Shown here in pieces: positions 11,801-23,037 of a stretch of DNA of 64,000 bases; position 1 is the stretch's first letter, and the number at the start of each line of letters is the position of its first letter. Location of the stretch: contig NW_006763300.1 of the NCBI RefSeq assembly GCF_000218685.1, positions 641,360-705,359 of the forward strand, written 5' to 3'. The notes beneath the pieces were generated by a model. It did no database searches and was not told the DNA's origin. It saw nothing but the letters and a program-made list of their open reading frames with translations. Source of the stretch: Serpula lacrymans var. lacrymans S7.9 (lineage: Eukaryota; Basidiomycota; Agaricomycetes; Boletales; Serpulaceae). Both the position numbers and the translations under genes were made by a program.

Positions 11801-13835
11801 CAGAGAACAACAATTCACCTCCGCCATAGCTCTTCATGGGGTAGAATTGATGCGTGTATCATGTCCTAGTCCTCACTGAGATGAGACGCGCGAAATATTA
11901 TCTGTATATGCGTACGAAGTTGGTGAATATGACTGAAGCAGTCTCACGGATTCCTGTAAATAAAACATCAAAAACAATGAATTATTAATTGGCACTGCAA
12001 AAACGACGAACCTGCTCGTTGATCTTGAGGGGTATCTCCGTCATATGTAGCGACCTATTTCTCTGAGTAAACCTGATCGACATAAAGAAAAGGTTGGAGG
12101 AATATTCACCTTAATATGTTCGAGGCCTGGACATGACCATAATAGCTGCTCTAACGCGGATCTCTGGTCTTGGGCTAACGCCTGTAAAGAAATCTATACA
12201 TCTGAAAAGTGCTCTCATAAAAAGGAGAGTTACTTTAGTCGGGTAAATGAAAACCGCAGTTGAGTCAATATCATCTTCTAGAAACCTCAGTAAAGGAACC
12301 TGATGAATTTAAGGTGAACTGTACATTACTAGGCGAAAATTTAAGTTTCATGTACCTGGTATATTACACTCTTTCCAGATGCAGTACTTGTTGAGACGAT
12401 GATGTGTTTTTCTCTTGAAAGGGCATTGATTGCTGATGACTGATGAGAATATAGTGATGTTATCTTCCGTGAGTTGCTCAATGCCTGTTGGATCGTCTCC
12501 GAGAGCGGTGGGTCAAGTGTACCTTAGGACGAGATGTGATGAAACATTAGAAAAGTATGCTGAGGTAGGAAATACGGATATACCATTAGCTGCTTCCCGT
12601 GATGCAAAGATCCGTCTGTCCACTATCTGGCCTTTATACCAATCCTGTTCCTCTACTTCCGCAATGACTGCATCTATTGTAGGCCGGTCTTTCGGGTCTA
12701 TTATGGTCCTTTTATCTTTCGTGTCGACCTTCGCGGAGGATGTTGACTTTGAGGAGGGGTTGACAGGAATATGATCGTAACTAGCTGCTTGTATTAGAGC
12801 CACAGGATCTTCGTTGGAAGCTGCACCTATTAGCCTACCAAAAGGACCTGAGTGGCTGGTGTTTCCTTCAAATGAACAAGGCTCACTCATTAACAGCTTC
12901 ACAGAACCGCTCGTTACGCTTTTCCACGAGTTTTTTCAGACCTGCAGGGGCTAATGATGGCGGCAGGGATAGTCCGAGACTGCGAGTTCGGAATTAGTCA
13001 ATCAAGTCATTACTAGTCATGAACTAACAGGCTACCTTGGGTTTTCCTTCTTGCCTCTCGAGTTCTCTGCGAATTCAAGGACGAGAACCTGTTCCTCTGA
13101 CTCGTATTCCCCAAACGACTGAGAAGTTGAGGGCGCAGATAGAGAGTAATCGGGACTACTCTTCCGCTTGGTCTTCTGATCTTGAGACTGGGTTGCATGA
13201 ATACGGAGTTCATTTCGAGGAATGTATGCAAATTTGATGAGGTTTGGCAACAAGGCTCTTTTGTATGCAGCAATCAGAATAGAGCTACAACAGCTGCACG
13301 CGATGATATCCTCACTTTAATTCTGCAATCTTAGCTAGATCTAAGGGACTGTTCTGGTATTTTGAGAGTCCGCGTATACTCTATATAGGGTGATAAACTT
13401 ACCGTTTCAGCAAGTTCTCGACAGATGATCGAACCACAGGAAAAGTCATTGCCAGGTGTTTACGAGATGAAACAAATGCGAGTACAGTGTTCAGTGCCTT
13501 TCATAGCGCGTGAGTCCGTTAACGTTATATAAGAACTTGCGTGAACACTTTACCTTGAAGACCTATTTTTGTTCGTCCAGTAATTTACAAGGATATCATG
13601 ATTCAGAGAGATTGTAGTTACCTTGAACAACTTTATAAGGATGCTTCATGAGTTAGGGACGAAGGTTGGGGACGAATTTGCTACGCACGTCATGAAAGTA
13701 ATCCGGCCATACGATATCATCTTTTTCCTTCTTCTTGCCTTTATTGTTTTCACGAGGCTTCTTTACAGCTTTTTTGGTTGACGAACTGGTAACATCCTCT
13801 TCCGTAGGCTCAGTGGAGTCCACTTTCCGTTTCAT
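8888..13835 (-). CDS. HRQ1: ATP-dependent 3'-5' DNA helicase Hrq1 (RecQ4-like)
   Basis: Long minus-strand gene with many introns; start ATG 13833-13835, stop 8888-8890. The lysine-rich N-terminus ('MKRKVDSTEPTEEDV') is followed by 'ALNTVLAFVSSRKHLAMTF' and 'LLPNLIKFAYIPRNELRIHA', typical of Hrq1. Helicase motifs: Walker A 'STASGKS' (about 12370), motif II 'DELH' (about 11740), 'NALELGVDIG' region and motif VI 'QQTGRAGRR' (about 10720). The DUF1998-like C-terminus has 'ATGLWIDVP', 'LIFYDSAGRSGVS' and a cysteine cluster 'GCKCESGCKEC'..'HSPSC' (8980-9170), expected to bind zinc. Hrq1 works in DNA interstrand-crosslink repair and telomere maintenance. I saw no internal stop not explained by introns. 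The gene overlaps nothing and shares a 5' region with a small plus-strand ORF. Confidence 0.92.
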
Positions 13836-14187
13836 CGAAACCTTAGTGACGGGGTGCTAGTCAGAGCAAAGAAAGCAAAAGAAATATACGTGTATAGTTG
13901 AAGATGAGGTTTTCTACCAGGAAGCTGGAACCAAACGGTGCCAGTGGTGTTCAGTGTCGCGGTCAAGTCACGTAAAAGGGGTGTATACGCGTGACGTAAC
14001 GTGGTTTCTAGAGTCACATTAGTCACGTTGCTTGTTTTACTCTGACGGACTTCGACCATTGAAATTCCATACTCGAGCTCTTGCAGGTGCTTATAGTCAG
14101 TAAGTTCCAAATTTCAAGAGTATTGCCTTGGTGTGTTTAATTAACAACAAAGCTCACTATATCTCGATTGTTGCCTAGACATCTACC
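13836..14187. promoter_or_regulatory. Divergent 5' region between HRQ1 and the small ORF
   Basis: About 350 bp. A 92-codon minus-strand frame here runs into the HRQ1 start region in another frame and has no family features; I regard it as chance. The segment presumably carries both promoters. Several CACGT/ACGTG cores occur (e.g. near 13970 and 13995). Confidence 0.4.
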
Positions 14188-14451
14188 ATGCGACCTTCAA
14201 TAGCTCGTTTCTTTAAAATCCTGCCCATGTCGGCGGTAAAACCGAGCGAAGTCTTGCCACCACCACTCACTAAGCAGGAGGAAAAAATGTTGAAGAAGCC
14301 GCTTTTGAAGGTGCTAATGGAGCGGCAAAAAGAACAGGGGGACAGTTGGCCGAAAAATTTGCGTATCGAGCCTCACGTAACGAGGAAAGCGATAGGGAAA
14401 GTACATCCCAGTATAAGATCAGAGATGAAGGAGCTTCTAAGAGAGAAATGA
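14188..14451 (+). CDS. Small basic protein, unidentified
   Basis: An 87-codon frame from a real ATG ('accATG' context) to TGA at 14449-14451. The product starts 'MRPSIARFFKILPMSAVKP', which is basic and hydroxylated without acids and could be a mitochondrial presequence. It then becomes lysine/glutamate-rich ('KQEEKMLKKPLLKVLMERQK', 'SIRSEMKELLREK'), predicted helical. I do not recognise a family. It is in the expected position for a gene divergent from HRQ1 and has no obvious intron. It may be a genuine short gene or the first exon of one whose 3' part I cannot see. Confidence 0.4.
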   Translation: MRPSIARFFKILPMSAVKPSEVLPPPLTKQEEKMLKKPLLKVLMERQKEQGDSWPKNLRIEPHVTRKAIGKVHPSIRSEMKELLREK

Positions 14452-14902
14452 AGATTGTTATGACCTATCATAGTATCGTTGACTTCGGTTTGGCAGTTCT
14501 GCCTCTTTAGACGTGAGTATATCTACCTGACATGCGCCTTAGGTTGTCACTGACAGCTGAAATATGTTATAGCGGCGCATCTATTCGCTGTATATTACAT
14601 TTCTCTCGCATATATAATGCATAGCCCTTACGCTTTGACATAAGGACAATCAGAGGGTGTACTTATGCCACAGACTTTCTTTCCCTAGTGATTCTCTGAA
14701 TATCCTGTGGCAGTCTGCCAACGTCTACAAATCTTATAATTCTCTGGCTATTTTGATTGTGAGTGTATTATCACGGCTTCTTTGTGCTCACCGATGGTTT
14801 TGGTGAAGACTACAGCAGCATGTTGATAATTCGCCCATGGTTAAATACAAAGAATATTGTAATTCAAACAAGCACGGATTATCCGACGCAAAGGGCGTGC
14901 GT
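14452..14902. other. Convergent intergenic spacer
   Basis: About 450 bp, A+T-rich, between the small ORF and the 3' end of the hydrolase gene. It has short frames only and no repeats or RNA genes that I can support. Confidence 0.5.
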
Positions 14903-16235
14903 TTAGTGACTTCGATTCTCAGCTCTTCCTATCTTCTCTCGACCTTCTTCAAATATTCTCTCCAACGTTCTATTGAATCTGGGTACGTCTTGACCTGAGA
15001 TCGCGTGGCCTGTTTTCTCGAACATAATCAACTCGGCCTCTGGCATCTGCTTTTTCAAGTAAATGCTGTTATGCGAGTCGACAAGCTTGTCCTGGTCCGC
15101 GCCAATAATGGCAACTTTGGGAATTGTTGATGAAAGAGTGCGTAATCGCTCATCACTACAATGGTGAGTATAGGCTGCTGACATCTGGGACAAGGAACCA
15201 ATGGCGGTCTGGCGAGGTATAGTGTTGTCACGCCTTTTCCAGGCCTGCTCCAGGTCCAGGCCAATGAGCAAGGTTGAGATATGCATGTATGTGTGTACGA
15301 ACCGCAAACTGCACATCTCTGTTCGTCCGTCCAGATGAGTCATTCAAGGCTTTCTCGTCCAACCATTCTTGCGGGAATAATAAGTCGACTAACAACGCTG
15401 CTTTCGCCTCAGGTGTCATCACCCAAGTTCTGGTAGTAATTTAGTGGCTTGCTCGCTTTATAGAAAATATACCTGCAAACCTGAACATCTTGATACCGTT
15501 GCTAAGCTAATGAAGTAATTTTCATTATTTTGCGCACTTGGGGTTTGTCATAGCTTACTGAAGGAAAGTTGTTCCAGATCCTTCCGCCGGCCTTGGTGAC
15601 AACAAGACTCAAGGATATGATTCTTTCGGGGATGCGAGTTGAGAGCTCTATAAAGCAATTCAGCCACTGACCGTCCGATGAAGGGGTTGATTTGGTCTAC
15701 CTTGAGCTATCATGCCCCCAAGTGATATACCGACAACATGTAAACTGTGTTTGTCTGTCCACCCAACGTAATTGAGGAGGGTAATGGCATCTTCTGCCAT
15801 ACCACTTGTTCTGCATACTTCGTTATCAATATTGCTCTAGTGACCAAGACATCAATAAAACAATATTGACGCTGGACGTACGTGTATGGTCCCATAGGTG
15901 ATCCGCTGTGGCCAACGCCTCTGTTATCGAAAGCCAGCGCTGTATACTTGTCCGAGTGGCCGAAGTGGTCAATTTGAGATCCCCAAGCAAAGAGAGTACC
16001 ATTCAACCTGTTGATGCGAATGTCAACTGGTACTATAATTTACGAATAGAACTAGTTTGCCTCACCCCATTATGAACAATATCTTTTCTGGTCCCGTTCC
16101 ATGCTGCTCAAAGTAAAGTGAGTGGCTCTCCAATGGGTCGCCCTTGTTGCGAATTTGCGTTACAGGGCAAAGACCCTTGCGCGTACAAGTTAAGGGATCA
16201 AATAAAGTGTTTAGCTCGGGCGTCGGTTGGGACAT
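14903..16235 (-). CDS. Alpha/beta-hydrolase fold protein
   Basis: Start ATG 16233-16235 ('MSQPTPELNTLFDPLTC'); stop TAA 14903-14905. Exons give the oxyanion/early strand text 'EKILFIMGLNGTLFAWGSQ' and 'YTALAFDNRGVGHSG', the nucleophile elbow 'HVVGISLGGMIAQ' (G-x-S-x-G), and helices 'ELSTRIPERIISLSLV'. A C-terminal exon has the acid and histidine of the triad: 'VAIIGADQDKLVD' (Asp) and 'MFEKTGHAISG' (His). The triad is therefore complete. The fold covers many esterases and lipases; substrate cannot be read. There is no signal peptide, so a cytosolic enzyme is likely. Confidence 0.83.
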
Positions 16236-16568
16236 GTTAAATGTTTGAGATGGGATGTAGCTCAGGAATAGGGATTTACGTTGACCGTTGACGACTTTGC
16301 TGACTTTAATTTATGGCCCCAAGGCCCCTATCTTGAATATCAATGCCGGAGCTATCCTTGGGATTGTCCGAGTCAGGCAGAACAGTCAGGTGAGATACTA
16401 ACGCATGTGCTCAAAACTATAAGGAGCTTTGAATTTAGCGCTAAACTACTGTTCTCGACGGCGCAGAATGAGAGGATTCTACTAATATATCATACTATCA
16501 GTTCTTCATCATTGAAGAACCACCTTTCAATCAATCCATGAACATTGGTGTCCATCATCCCGTTCTAT
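16236..16568. other. Intergenic spacer upstream of the hydrolase
   Basis: About 330 bp. An 86-codon plus-strand frame is present (16281-16541) but has no recognisable features and sits in the hydrolase promoter; not called. Confidence 0.4.
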
Positions 16569-17575
16569 TCACTGTGTAGTTTCAAGAAACTCTGTGGAAG
16601 TTAAGAATAAAGTTGACCCATCTGCAATTTGATCTGCTAGATGTTGTTCGTTGTGTAAAGGCATCAAACCTCCCGAACTCTGCACCTTAGCAAGTGCAAA
16701 TGACTGGACACTAAATCAGGTATTGTAACAACTATCATAGATATAACGCACATATTCTTCGGAGTCGGTAACATCAAAATGCTTTATAAGTAAGTCTATG
16801 ACCTTGCCAGTGACAATGGACTAGAAACAGTCATTATCTCATTGACGCAGTTATTTTAGCGATGAATTCAGCATGTACCTGGCGAAACCAGATCTTTATT
16901 TCTTGCTCCACCGAATTCGAGAGTCTTGACTTAGCCTTCAGATATAAACGTTGATTCATCGGTACAGTCGATGCACTGTCCTCGGGGTCGCCGGCAATAG
17001 CTCCATGTCGAAGCTTCATCTGTTCAACCTTCTCTATTTGCGACGCTGTCTTCGGATTCGTTGAAGCTGAAACTTTTATGGGTCCTCGTTGCACTGAACG
17101 CGCTGCTAAAGGAGCGGATTTAGATGGAAAGTTCTTTGACAATAGCAGGCGGGCAGCCTCATTTTTCCGAGGAGCTTCAGGTTTCTTTGGGCCTGAACAT
17201 GAATGATCTTTGGGGTGACGATGACTGTACAGTATTTAACCCTGAAAACAGTGGTAGAAACGACCAGACATACGCGATACAAAAAGGTTGCATGCAGTTC
17301 GAACACAGCACAGATGGTCGGGCATCGCCGTCTTCTTTGGGCTTAAGTATGGATTCCAGACTAGCATTACCACATGATTGCAGCGTGCATTTAGACTGTA
17401 CGGAAGGCCTCAGTTCAGGTTGGCGATTAACAAGATCTTGCGCTGAACAGTCATGGAGTTCGGGAGATATATGAAACCTGCAAAACAGTTTGGTGCATTG
17501 GCATCTGATTGGCAAGAAATCGAAGGTGTTGCAGGACGACAAGGCACAGTGAGCGCCAGTGGGAGTTAGATCCAT
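16569..17575 (-). CDS. AN1-type zinc-finger protein, Cuz1/ZFAND1 family
   Basis: Start ATG 17573-17575 ('MDLTPTGAHCALSSC') places the first AN1 finger almost at the N-terminus, as in ZFAND1/Cuz1. Finger 1: C-x4-C ... 'FDFLPIRCQC' ... 'LFCRFHISPELHDC'. Finger 2: 'CTLQSC' ... 'LCSNCMQPFC', interrupted by an intron, then 'HRHPKDHSC', which completes the H..H.C ligands. The intron phase fits exactly. Downstream exons give 'VIDLLIKHFDV' and 'HLADQIADGSTLFL', resembling the C-terminal ubiquitin-like domain, and end at TGA 16569-16571. Cuz1/ZFAND1 brings Cdc48/p97 and the proteasome to stress granules under arsenite stress. The 5' end is 146 bp from the divergent COG4 start. Confidence 0.85.
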
Positions 17576-17721
17576 TGGCCGCTAAGCCGCACCAGCACTG
17601 TCCAGAGGAAATAATAGTGAACGATGTAACAAGTTGCTTAGTAAGCGATTTATACTTCAAGTCATCTTCTTACCTCAAACCATATCTACCTTCGAAAGAG
17701 CAAAATATCATCATACTAGTC

Positions 17722-20626
17722 ATGGCAGAGAGCAAGGTCAGTGATTCGTATCTCACAAGCCAGGCTAACCGTACGACTCGCTGTAGGCTCCTACCGCAGC
17801 AGCAGCAGCAGCGAGCAGTAAGCTGGCCATGTCCCGTACTTTGGGAACAGCATTCCTGAATCACCAGGTCGAACAGCTTGAGAAATCCGTCACTCGTGGG
17901 CCCCCGGAACCTATAAAAAGTTCCTTGGTCCGTCTAAGAACACTCGCTCCATTGCTCACAGAGCCTTACAATGAGGCCTTGCACTTGTCTAACAATGTTC
18001 GCCTTACTGCCGAGACGGCTCAGCGTCTCAGCGGACGTATGAGTCTGCTTGACGAAGAAATGAGGCGCGTTACAGAAGCTACTGAGAGGGTAGGACAGGT
18101 GTTGGAGCTGAAGGCTAGTCCAATTGGATTCTTACAGGAACTTTTCCCTTGACTTCATTTCAGTCTTGCTTGACCCAACTTCAATCTTGCATCCTCAGTC
18201 AAGATTGGGAATCAGCTACTAGACATTATTCTCGTGCAATGAGTCTACCATCTCACGTAATAAACGGAGCCTTTGCTGAGTCTGTCATAGTACGTCCGAG
18301 TCAGGACCTCTGACCTGACTGACAAGTGATCCCATACTGACGTACAGCTCACTATAGCCGACTTCAGAACATCCTCTTCCGCCAGCTCAGGCACTGCAGA
18401 CTGCACGGGAACAACTCCTAAAAACTTTCCAGCGGCATTTCGAACAAGCTTCTCAATCTCGCGATGCTACTGCTACAAGCCGCTTTTTTAAGCTATTTCC
18501 AGTCATCGACTGCCAAGCCGAAGGTTTACAGGCGTATTCATCTTTTGTTGTGAAGCTCATACGTGTGCAGCCCATGGTGTTTGACCAAAGTAAGTCGATC
18601 AGTCCCTACTTGGTGGCTATTATTGTTTATACGCTGAACTTATTTCAGCTACGTCCTCGCACTATTTCGTGGCTGCACTTACTGCTTTATTTGAGAGTAT
18701 AGCTATGATAGTGGATCAGCATCAATCTGTTGTTGAGAAATATTATGGTCCAGGGAGGATGCTAGTTGTTTTGAAGAGCTTACTGGGAGAGTGTGACTGC
18801 GTTGTCGAAGAATTTATTCAAGGGTGGAAATCAAATAGGTACATCAAACAGAAGGTAAAGCTGTTGAACCATAAGCTTCCCACATATGACCATGTATTGA
18901 ACACCGTGCAAGCTTGCAGACGTATCCAGATCTCCTCTGTCCACACTCAATACATCATCACAAAAGCAAGCTTTCCATCAGGTTTCTGTAGAAGACGAGG
19001 TTATCGACCCTCGCGAGATAGACAAGGCATCAACTGAGATAGCCGGAATGGCTGGTCGCTGGAGCCTATTTCGCAGGTTCTTGATAGAACAACTCACGGT
19101 ATAGTGAATCTATCTCTTGTGTTTTGCTTTCATCTTAATCATTCTTGCTTTGAAATATAACGATTTCGATCGTTTTCAGGACAACAGCGCTATAGACGAA
19201 GATCGGGACGAGATTTCTGTTAAAACCCAGAGTCAGGTAACTTCGGACGGCACTGAGGTCATCCAGGCAACAGCTTCGGACGGAATCTTCAACGATCTAT
19301 TGACATCATCTTATATACCTCTGGAGATCTGGTATACACGCTTTGCCATTCACAGAGTATGTTTGCGAATCACCCTTCGTATCTGCACATTCTCTTATAC
19401 TCGATTTTTCAGGCACATCAACTGTCTAGTACTGGTGTTCCTCCGTTTCCAGCAGGAACGACAACACCCGATGATACCTTCTACATTCTCAAGGTTGTCT
19501 TCTTACGCTTATTATCGACTGGCTCTCTCGGCACTATTAAACGGACTACAGAGCTCCTGAAGGACATTATAGATCGAGATTATATCAGTGCGATAAAAAT
19601 GAAACTTGACGATGTGTCCCGCAAAGCAGGGACCACAGTCAATGGCATCCGTGGGGATAAAACAGACCGGGAATTTCGCCATTCATACGCAGTAAGCAAA
19701 TACACATCAACTATACACAGCGACTGAACGCAGTTTGAAGACACTCCTAAATGATATCGATGTATCGTCTTTACACGTTGATCGTCTTACCAGAGACCTT
19801 CTCCAAGATCCTACAACATTGAACTCATTCCTTGTGTCCGAGAAAGATACTTTGAAAAGCACTATTTCTGGCCTAGATGCCCTAACTCCAAAATTGCGGT
19901 CGAGTCTTAGAGTAAGTTTGCCTCTGGTTGACTACATGGCTTTACTGATAAACATTAGGCTGGAGTGGAGCAGCTCTTCAACCAATTTGTGCGACCCAAG
20001 CTTCGGACTCTCATACCCGATGTTTACAAAGATATGTCATATGTTTTGGACGATGATGGATATACGGAAGCACATGATCAAGACACTGTAAAGAAGCGAT
20101 TTATTAGGCTATGGGAGGGTTTGACAGATGGATACAAGGTCTGCGGAAACCTTCATCTTCCAAAGCGTATCCTGACACACAAATAGGAATTACTCACAGA
20201 TAATAACTACCGAATGTTGTTTGGGCTCGCACTTGATGTGGTTCTTCCAGTTTGGGAAAGATATGTGATGACACTACGATATTCTGAGGTGCGCTCCTCC
20301 CTTCTCGCTGCGTTTGAAACGCTCAACGCGTCTTTACAACGTAGTTGGGAGCAATTTGTTTCGACCGCGATCTCCGATCTGTTGTCGCATATTTATCGTC
20401 CCAGTCGATATTTGGGGACGTCAGAGAAAAATTCACTCGTTTACAGCAGATATCAATCTTACTAAATCTGGACAGTGTATGTGCAGATGATCTGGAATAT
20501 TGTAGGGTGCTAATCACTGCTTTTTGTTAGGATGAAAGTGTCGAAGGATTCTATAACGGGTCTGGTATTCTCTGGGCGATGAGTATACAAGATAGTAAAA
20601 ATGTCGTGGGTCTCAAGCTCGCATGA
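17722..20626 (+). CDS. COG4: Conserved oligomeric Golgi complex subunit 4
   Basis: The first exon is only 'MAESK' (ATG 17722), followed by an intron and a GCA-repeat-encoded alanine run (17803-17820), then 'LEKSVTRGPPEPI'. Heptad-like N-terminal helices ('LSGRMSLLDEEMRRVTEAT', 'ERVGQVLELKAS') are followed by COG4-diagnostic blocks: 'SRFFKLFPVIDCQAEGLQAY', 'ALFESIAMIVDQHQSVVEKY', 'MLVVLKSLLGECDCVVEEFI', 'SLFRRFLIEQL' and 'TFYILKVVFLRLL'. The last exon ends 'SGILWAMSIQDSKNVVGLKLA', TGA 20624-20626. The subunit belongs to lobe A of the COG tether for intra-Golgi retrograde vesicles. It is convergent with VPS2, with only 38 bp between stop codons. Confidence 0.9.
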
Positions 20627-20664
20627 TTGCCTACCCTTAATATGTATAACCCCCTTTTAATACA

Positions 20665-21610
20665 TCATAAACGTCGTAACGCATCCAGCCGAGCTTGTAA
20701 GGCATCTTCGTCTGACAAGCCTGAATTATCATTACCCTTCTCATCATCATGACGAGGGTTTACAACGCCTGAAAAATCTCCCAGTGCAACCGGTTGGCGG
20801 TCACTGGTAATAGGGGAGGATGTTGCCAACCCCTTTGGCGCATCGGTAAGCTGCGGAGGCTTGTTAAACCTTCTTCACGGGGGAGATGACAACTACTCTT
20901 ACCTGATGCGATAAACTAACGCCAATTTCGTCGAGAACCTCCTTCAGAATCTTATCACCTTCCTCCTCAAAGTCTTCTTCCTCTTCCATGACATTATCTA
21001 CCGCATCTGACATCATTTCCTCCTTCATATCCATGGTTGAACTCTCTTTCTCAAACTCGTTCATGATTCTCTGTATAGCTGGGAGGTTCAAACCCCTGTT
21101 CATCGAAGCCATGGCCTGCATTCACCAGGCGCAGATTAATAGTTATACCACGCGCTAGCATGATCAGAGCGTACACGAGTGGCACCCCGCATTGCCTCGG
21201 CCATTTGCTGATTACTTCTTAGTGTTTGGATTCTGAGTCCCACAGCCTGCAACTGAGTGCGCATTTGATGGAATTTCTGGATATAGAGTCTAGTGCGGAT
21301 CAAGTCCTTGGCCATGATTTTGCAGGCACTCTACTGCAAAGCGTGATAGCCATGACAATGACGAAACGACAATGCCTACCATCTGGCCAGCTTTCGCGCT
21401 TTTCTTAATGTCCTGTACGATTTTCTTCTCCGACTGCTCGAGTTTTGAGCGCTCGCGGTCGAGCTCTCTCTGAGCCTTGGTTAGAGCCCGCTGATGTTGG
21501 CGAAGCCTTTCAGCGGGAGTAACAGCTCGGCCAAAAAGAGTTTCCTAAAGACCTCTTATAATCAATTAATGGACAATCGCAACGTAGAAGACACGAACGA
21601 TGATATTCAT
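20665..21610 (-). CDS. VPS2: ESCRT-III subunit Vps2 (CHMP2A)
   Basis: Start ATG 21608-21610. The first exon encodes only 'MNII' and an intron leads to 'ETLFGRAVTPAERLRQHQRA', the standard Vps2 N-terminus. 'AGQM' is then spliced to 'SACKIMAKDLIRTRLYIQKF' and 'TQLQAVGLRIQTLRSNQQMA'. Next come 'AMASMNRGLNLPAIQRIM', 'MDMKEEMMSDAVDNVMEEEE' and the acidic 'GDKILKEVLDEIGVSLSHQL'. The last residues 'ALQARLDALRRL' form the MIM1 motif that binds the Vps4 MIT domain. The family polymerises on membranes with Vps24/Snf7 for multivesicular-body formation. The gene looks intact. Confidence 0.93.
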
Positions 21611-21835
21611 TGCGTGAAGGACGTTGCACTGATCACAGCACTCAGGCTGGCAGTAGTAGACCGCTACAGTCAATGTGGACTATGCACTGATTAGGGCTAC
21701 CGTGGGAATGCGGAGTATACCTCAAATTTGCAGTAATTAAAAGGCTTTCAGAAACATATCATGCATTTAGCAGAAGGACAAATCAATTTACATATCGAAT
21801 CGTTACAATCATGCTAACCACACATGTTTTACATT

Positions 21836-22328
21836 TCAGCGGTGGTGTCCGTACGGATCAATGATAGTCTTCCAAGGCAAATCCTCATCCTTTAGACCTG
21901 TCTCCTTAAGTACAATCTCCTCCTTCACTTTACAAGCCTCTGGCAACTCTCTGACGCGCTTGTAGGATTTAGGCAGATCTCTCGGGTTATTTCGCTGTCT
22001 GCGAATCAACATGATCCAATAGTCTAACAACCCCTTGTTTGTTCTGGTAGGAGATAGGGAAAGTGGTGAGTGTGAATGTGTCGATGCCTCGCTCCCTAAA
22101 CCAATCATCAAGTTCGATGGAGAGATCAACATCATGCACATCCTTTATACCCCCCTTCTCCAGCCATAAGTGCACGTCCCCAAAAGCCATAAGCCAACCA
22201 GCTAATTTAGCTACCATTGCGCTGTAAATAAGAAAGTATAAGAGCGCTGTGTACCTCCAAAAGTTGATACTCACAATAGAGATATGCAATGTACAATAGA
22301 AAGAAAGACAATTCAAGTTGTTGTGCAA
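21836..22328 (-). pseudogene. Gene remnant of unknown family at the transposon-block border
   Basis: Two overlapping minus-strand frames read as one protein broken by a frame change near 22010-22050: 'AKLAGWLMAFGDVHLWLEKG', 'DVDLSIELDDWFRERGIDTF', then in another frame 'RDLPKSYKRVRELPEACKVK' and 'ETGLKDEDLPWKTIIDPYGH', stop at 21836-21838. The text is compositionally protein-like (balanced, soluble), but there is no convincing start. No GT..AG intron of normal size restores the frame. I do not recognise the family. Position next to the repeats suggests a truncated or decayed gene, or a short real gene with an unusual intron. Confidence 0.4.
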
Positions 22329-22724
22329 TGTTCAAGTTGAGGTTTCAACTGGACTTCAAAACACGATTGGCATTGTTGCGGCTTTATTCATACCTATATG
22401 ACGCTCTGTCTGCCCTTTTTGTAAACTGCGACACAGCGAGAAGTTTTTTGGTGCAACATACAGACAGGGCTATGCAAAAGAATGATAGACTGCGAAAGAA
22501 AAATATGGAAGGTGCACAAAATATCAGGGACTGCATAAGACAGCAGGTACCAAAAAAAATCCAAGGGTAGACTGCAAAAATGTGAAGAAATCCACAGGCA
22601 TGATACATGTTGTATACAATACAATGTACCCCTGAAATAGTAAGTAAATAATGTGCTTGGCACCAGAGTTTTATGTGTTTGGCCCCTATGCCATCAGATA
22701 ACAATACATATGTAGAGAGACACT

Positions 22725-22861
22725 CACTGTGGGGATCAACTTATATGAGCTCAGCTTATATGCTGAAGATATTGGATATCTGTGTTCTGATTGGCTGAAA
22801 AAAGCTAAATTGAATATTTCCAGCATATAAGCTGGGCTTATATAAGTCGGTCCCCACAGTG
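22725..22861. mobile_element. MITE-like element with ~41-bp TIRs
   Basis: A 137-bp non-coding segment begins CACTGTGGGGATCAACTTAT and ends in the inverted equivalent ATAAGTCGGTCCCCACAGTG. The arms match for about 41 bp with four transition differences. Flanking 3-bp direct repeats ACT lie at 22722-22724 and 22862-22864. The structure fits a non-autonomous DNA transposon with 3-bp target duplications (PIF/Harbinger-like is one option). Confidence 0.7.
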
Positions 22862-22872
22862 ACTAGACTGAT

Positions 22873-22955
22873 CTCAGCGGGGACAGAATCGCTTGTTAAT
22901 TGAAGAGTCTACAAATACAGAGAAGAGACGGGTGTACCTCAGCGGGGACAGAATC
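22873..22955 (+). repeat. Pair of 18-bp direct repeats
   Basis: The 18-mer ctcagcggggacagaatc occurs at 22873-22890 and 22938-22955, 65 bp apart, in otherwise A+T-rich DNA next to the MITE-like element. Probably part of another decayed repeat. Confidence 0.6.
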
Positions 22956-23037
22956 ACTGAGGTCTTAACTATGTGAGCTGTCTATATATACAGTATGTGG
23001 AATACCAACATAGCATGCTAAAAGTGCAAATATCTGG

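Noticed and set aside
13832..14110. 92-codon ORF at the HRQ1 5' end
   Set aside because: Overlaps the HRQ1 start in another frame; compositionally random.
16281..16541. 86-codon plus-strand ORF upstream of the hydrolase
   Set aside because: No family features and it lies in the divergent 5' region; not supported.
17124..17474. Long plus-strand frames across the AN1 zinc-finger gene
   Set aside because: Antisense shadow of exons whose zinc ligands read correctly on the minus strand.
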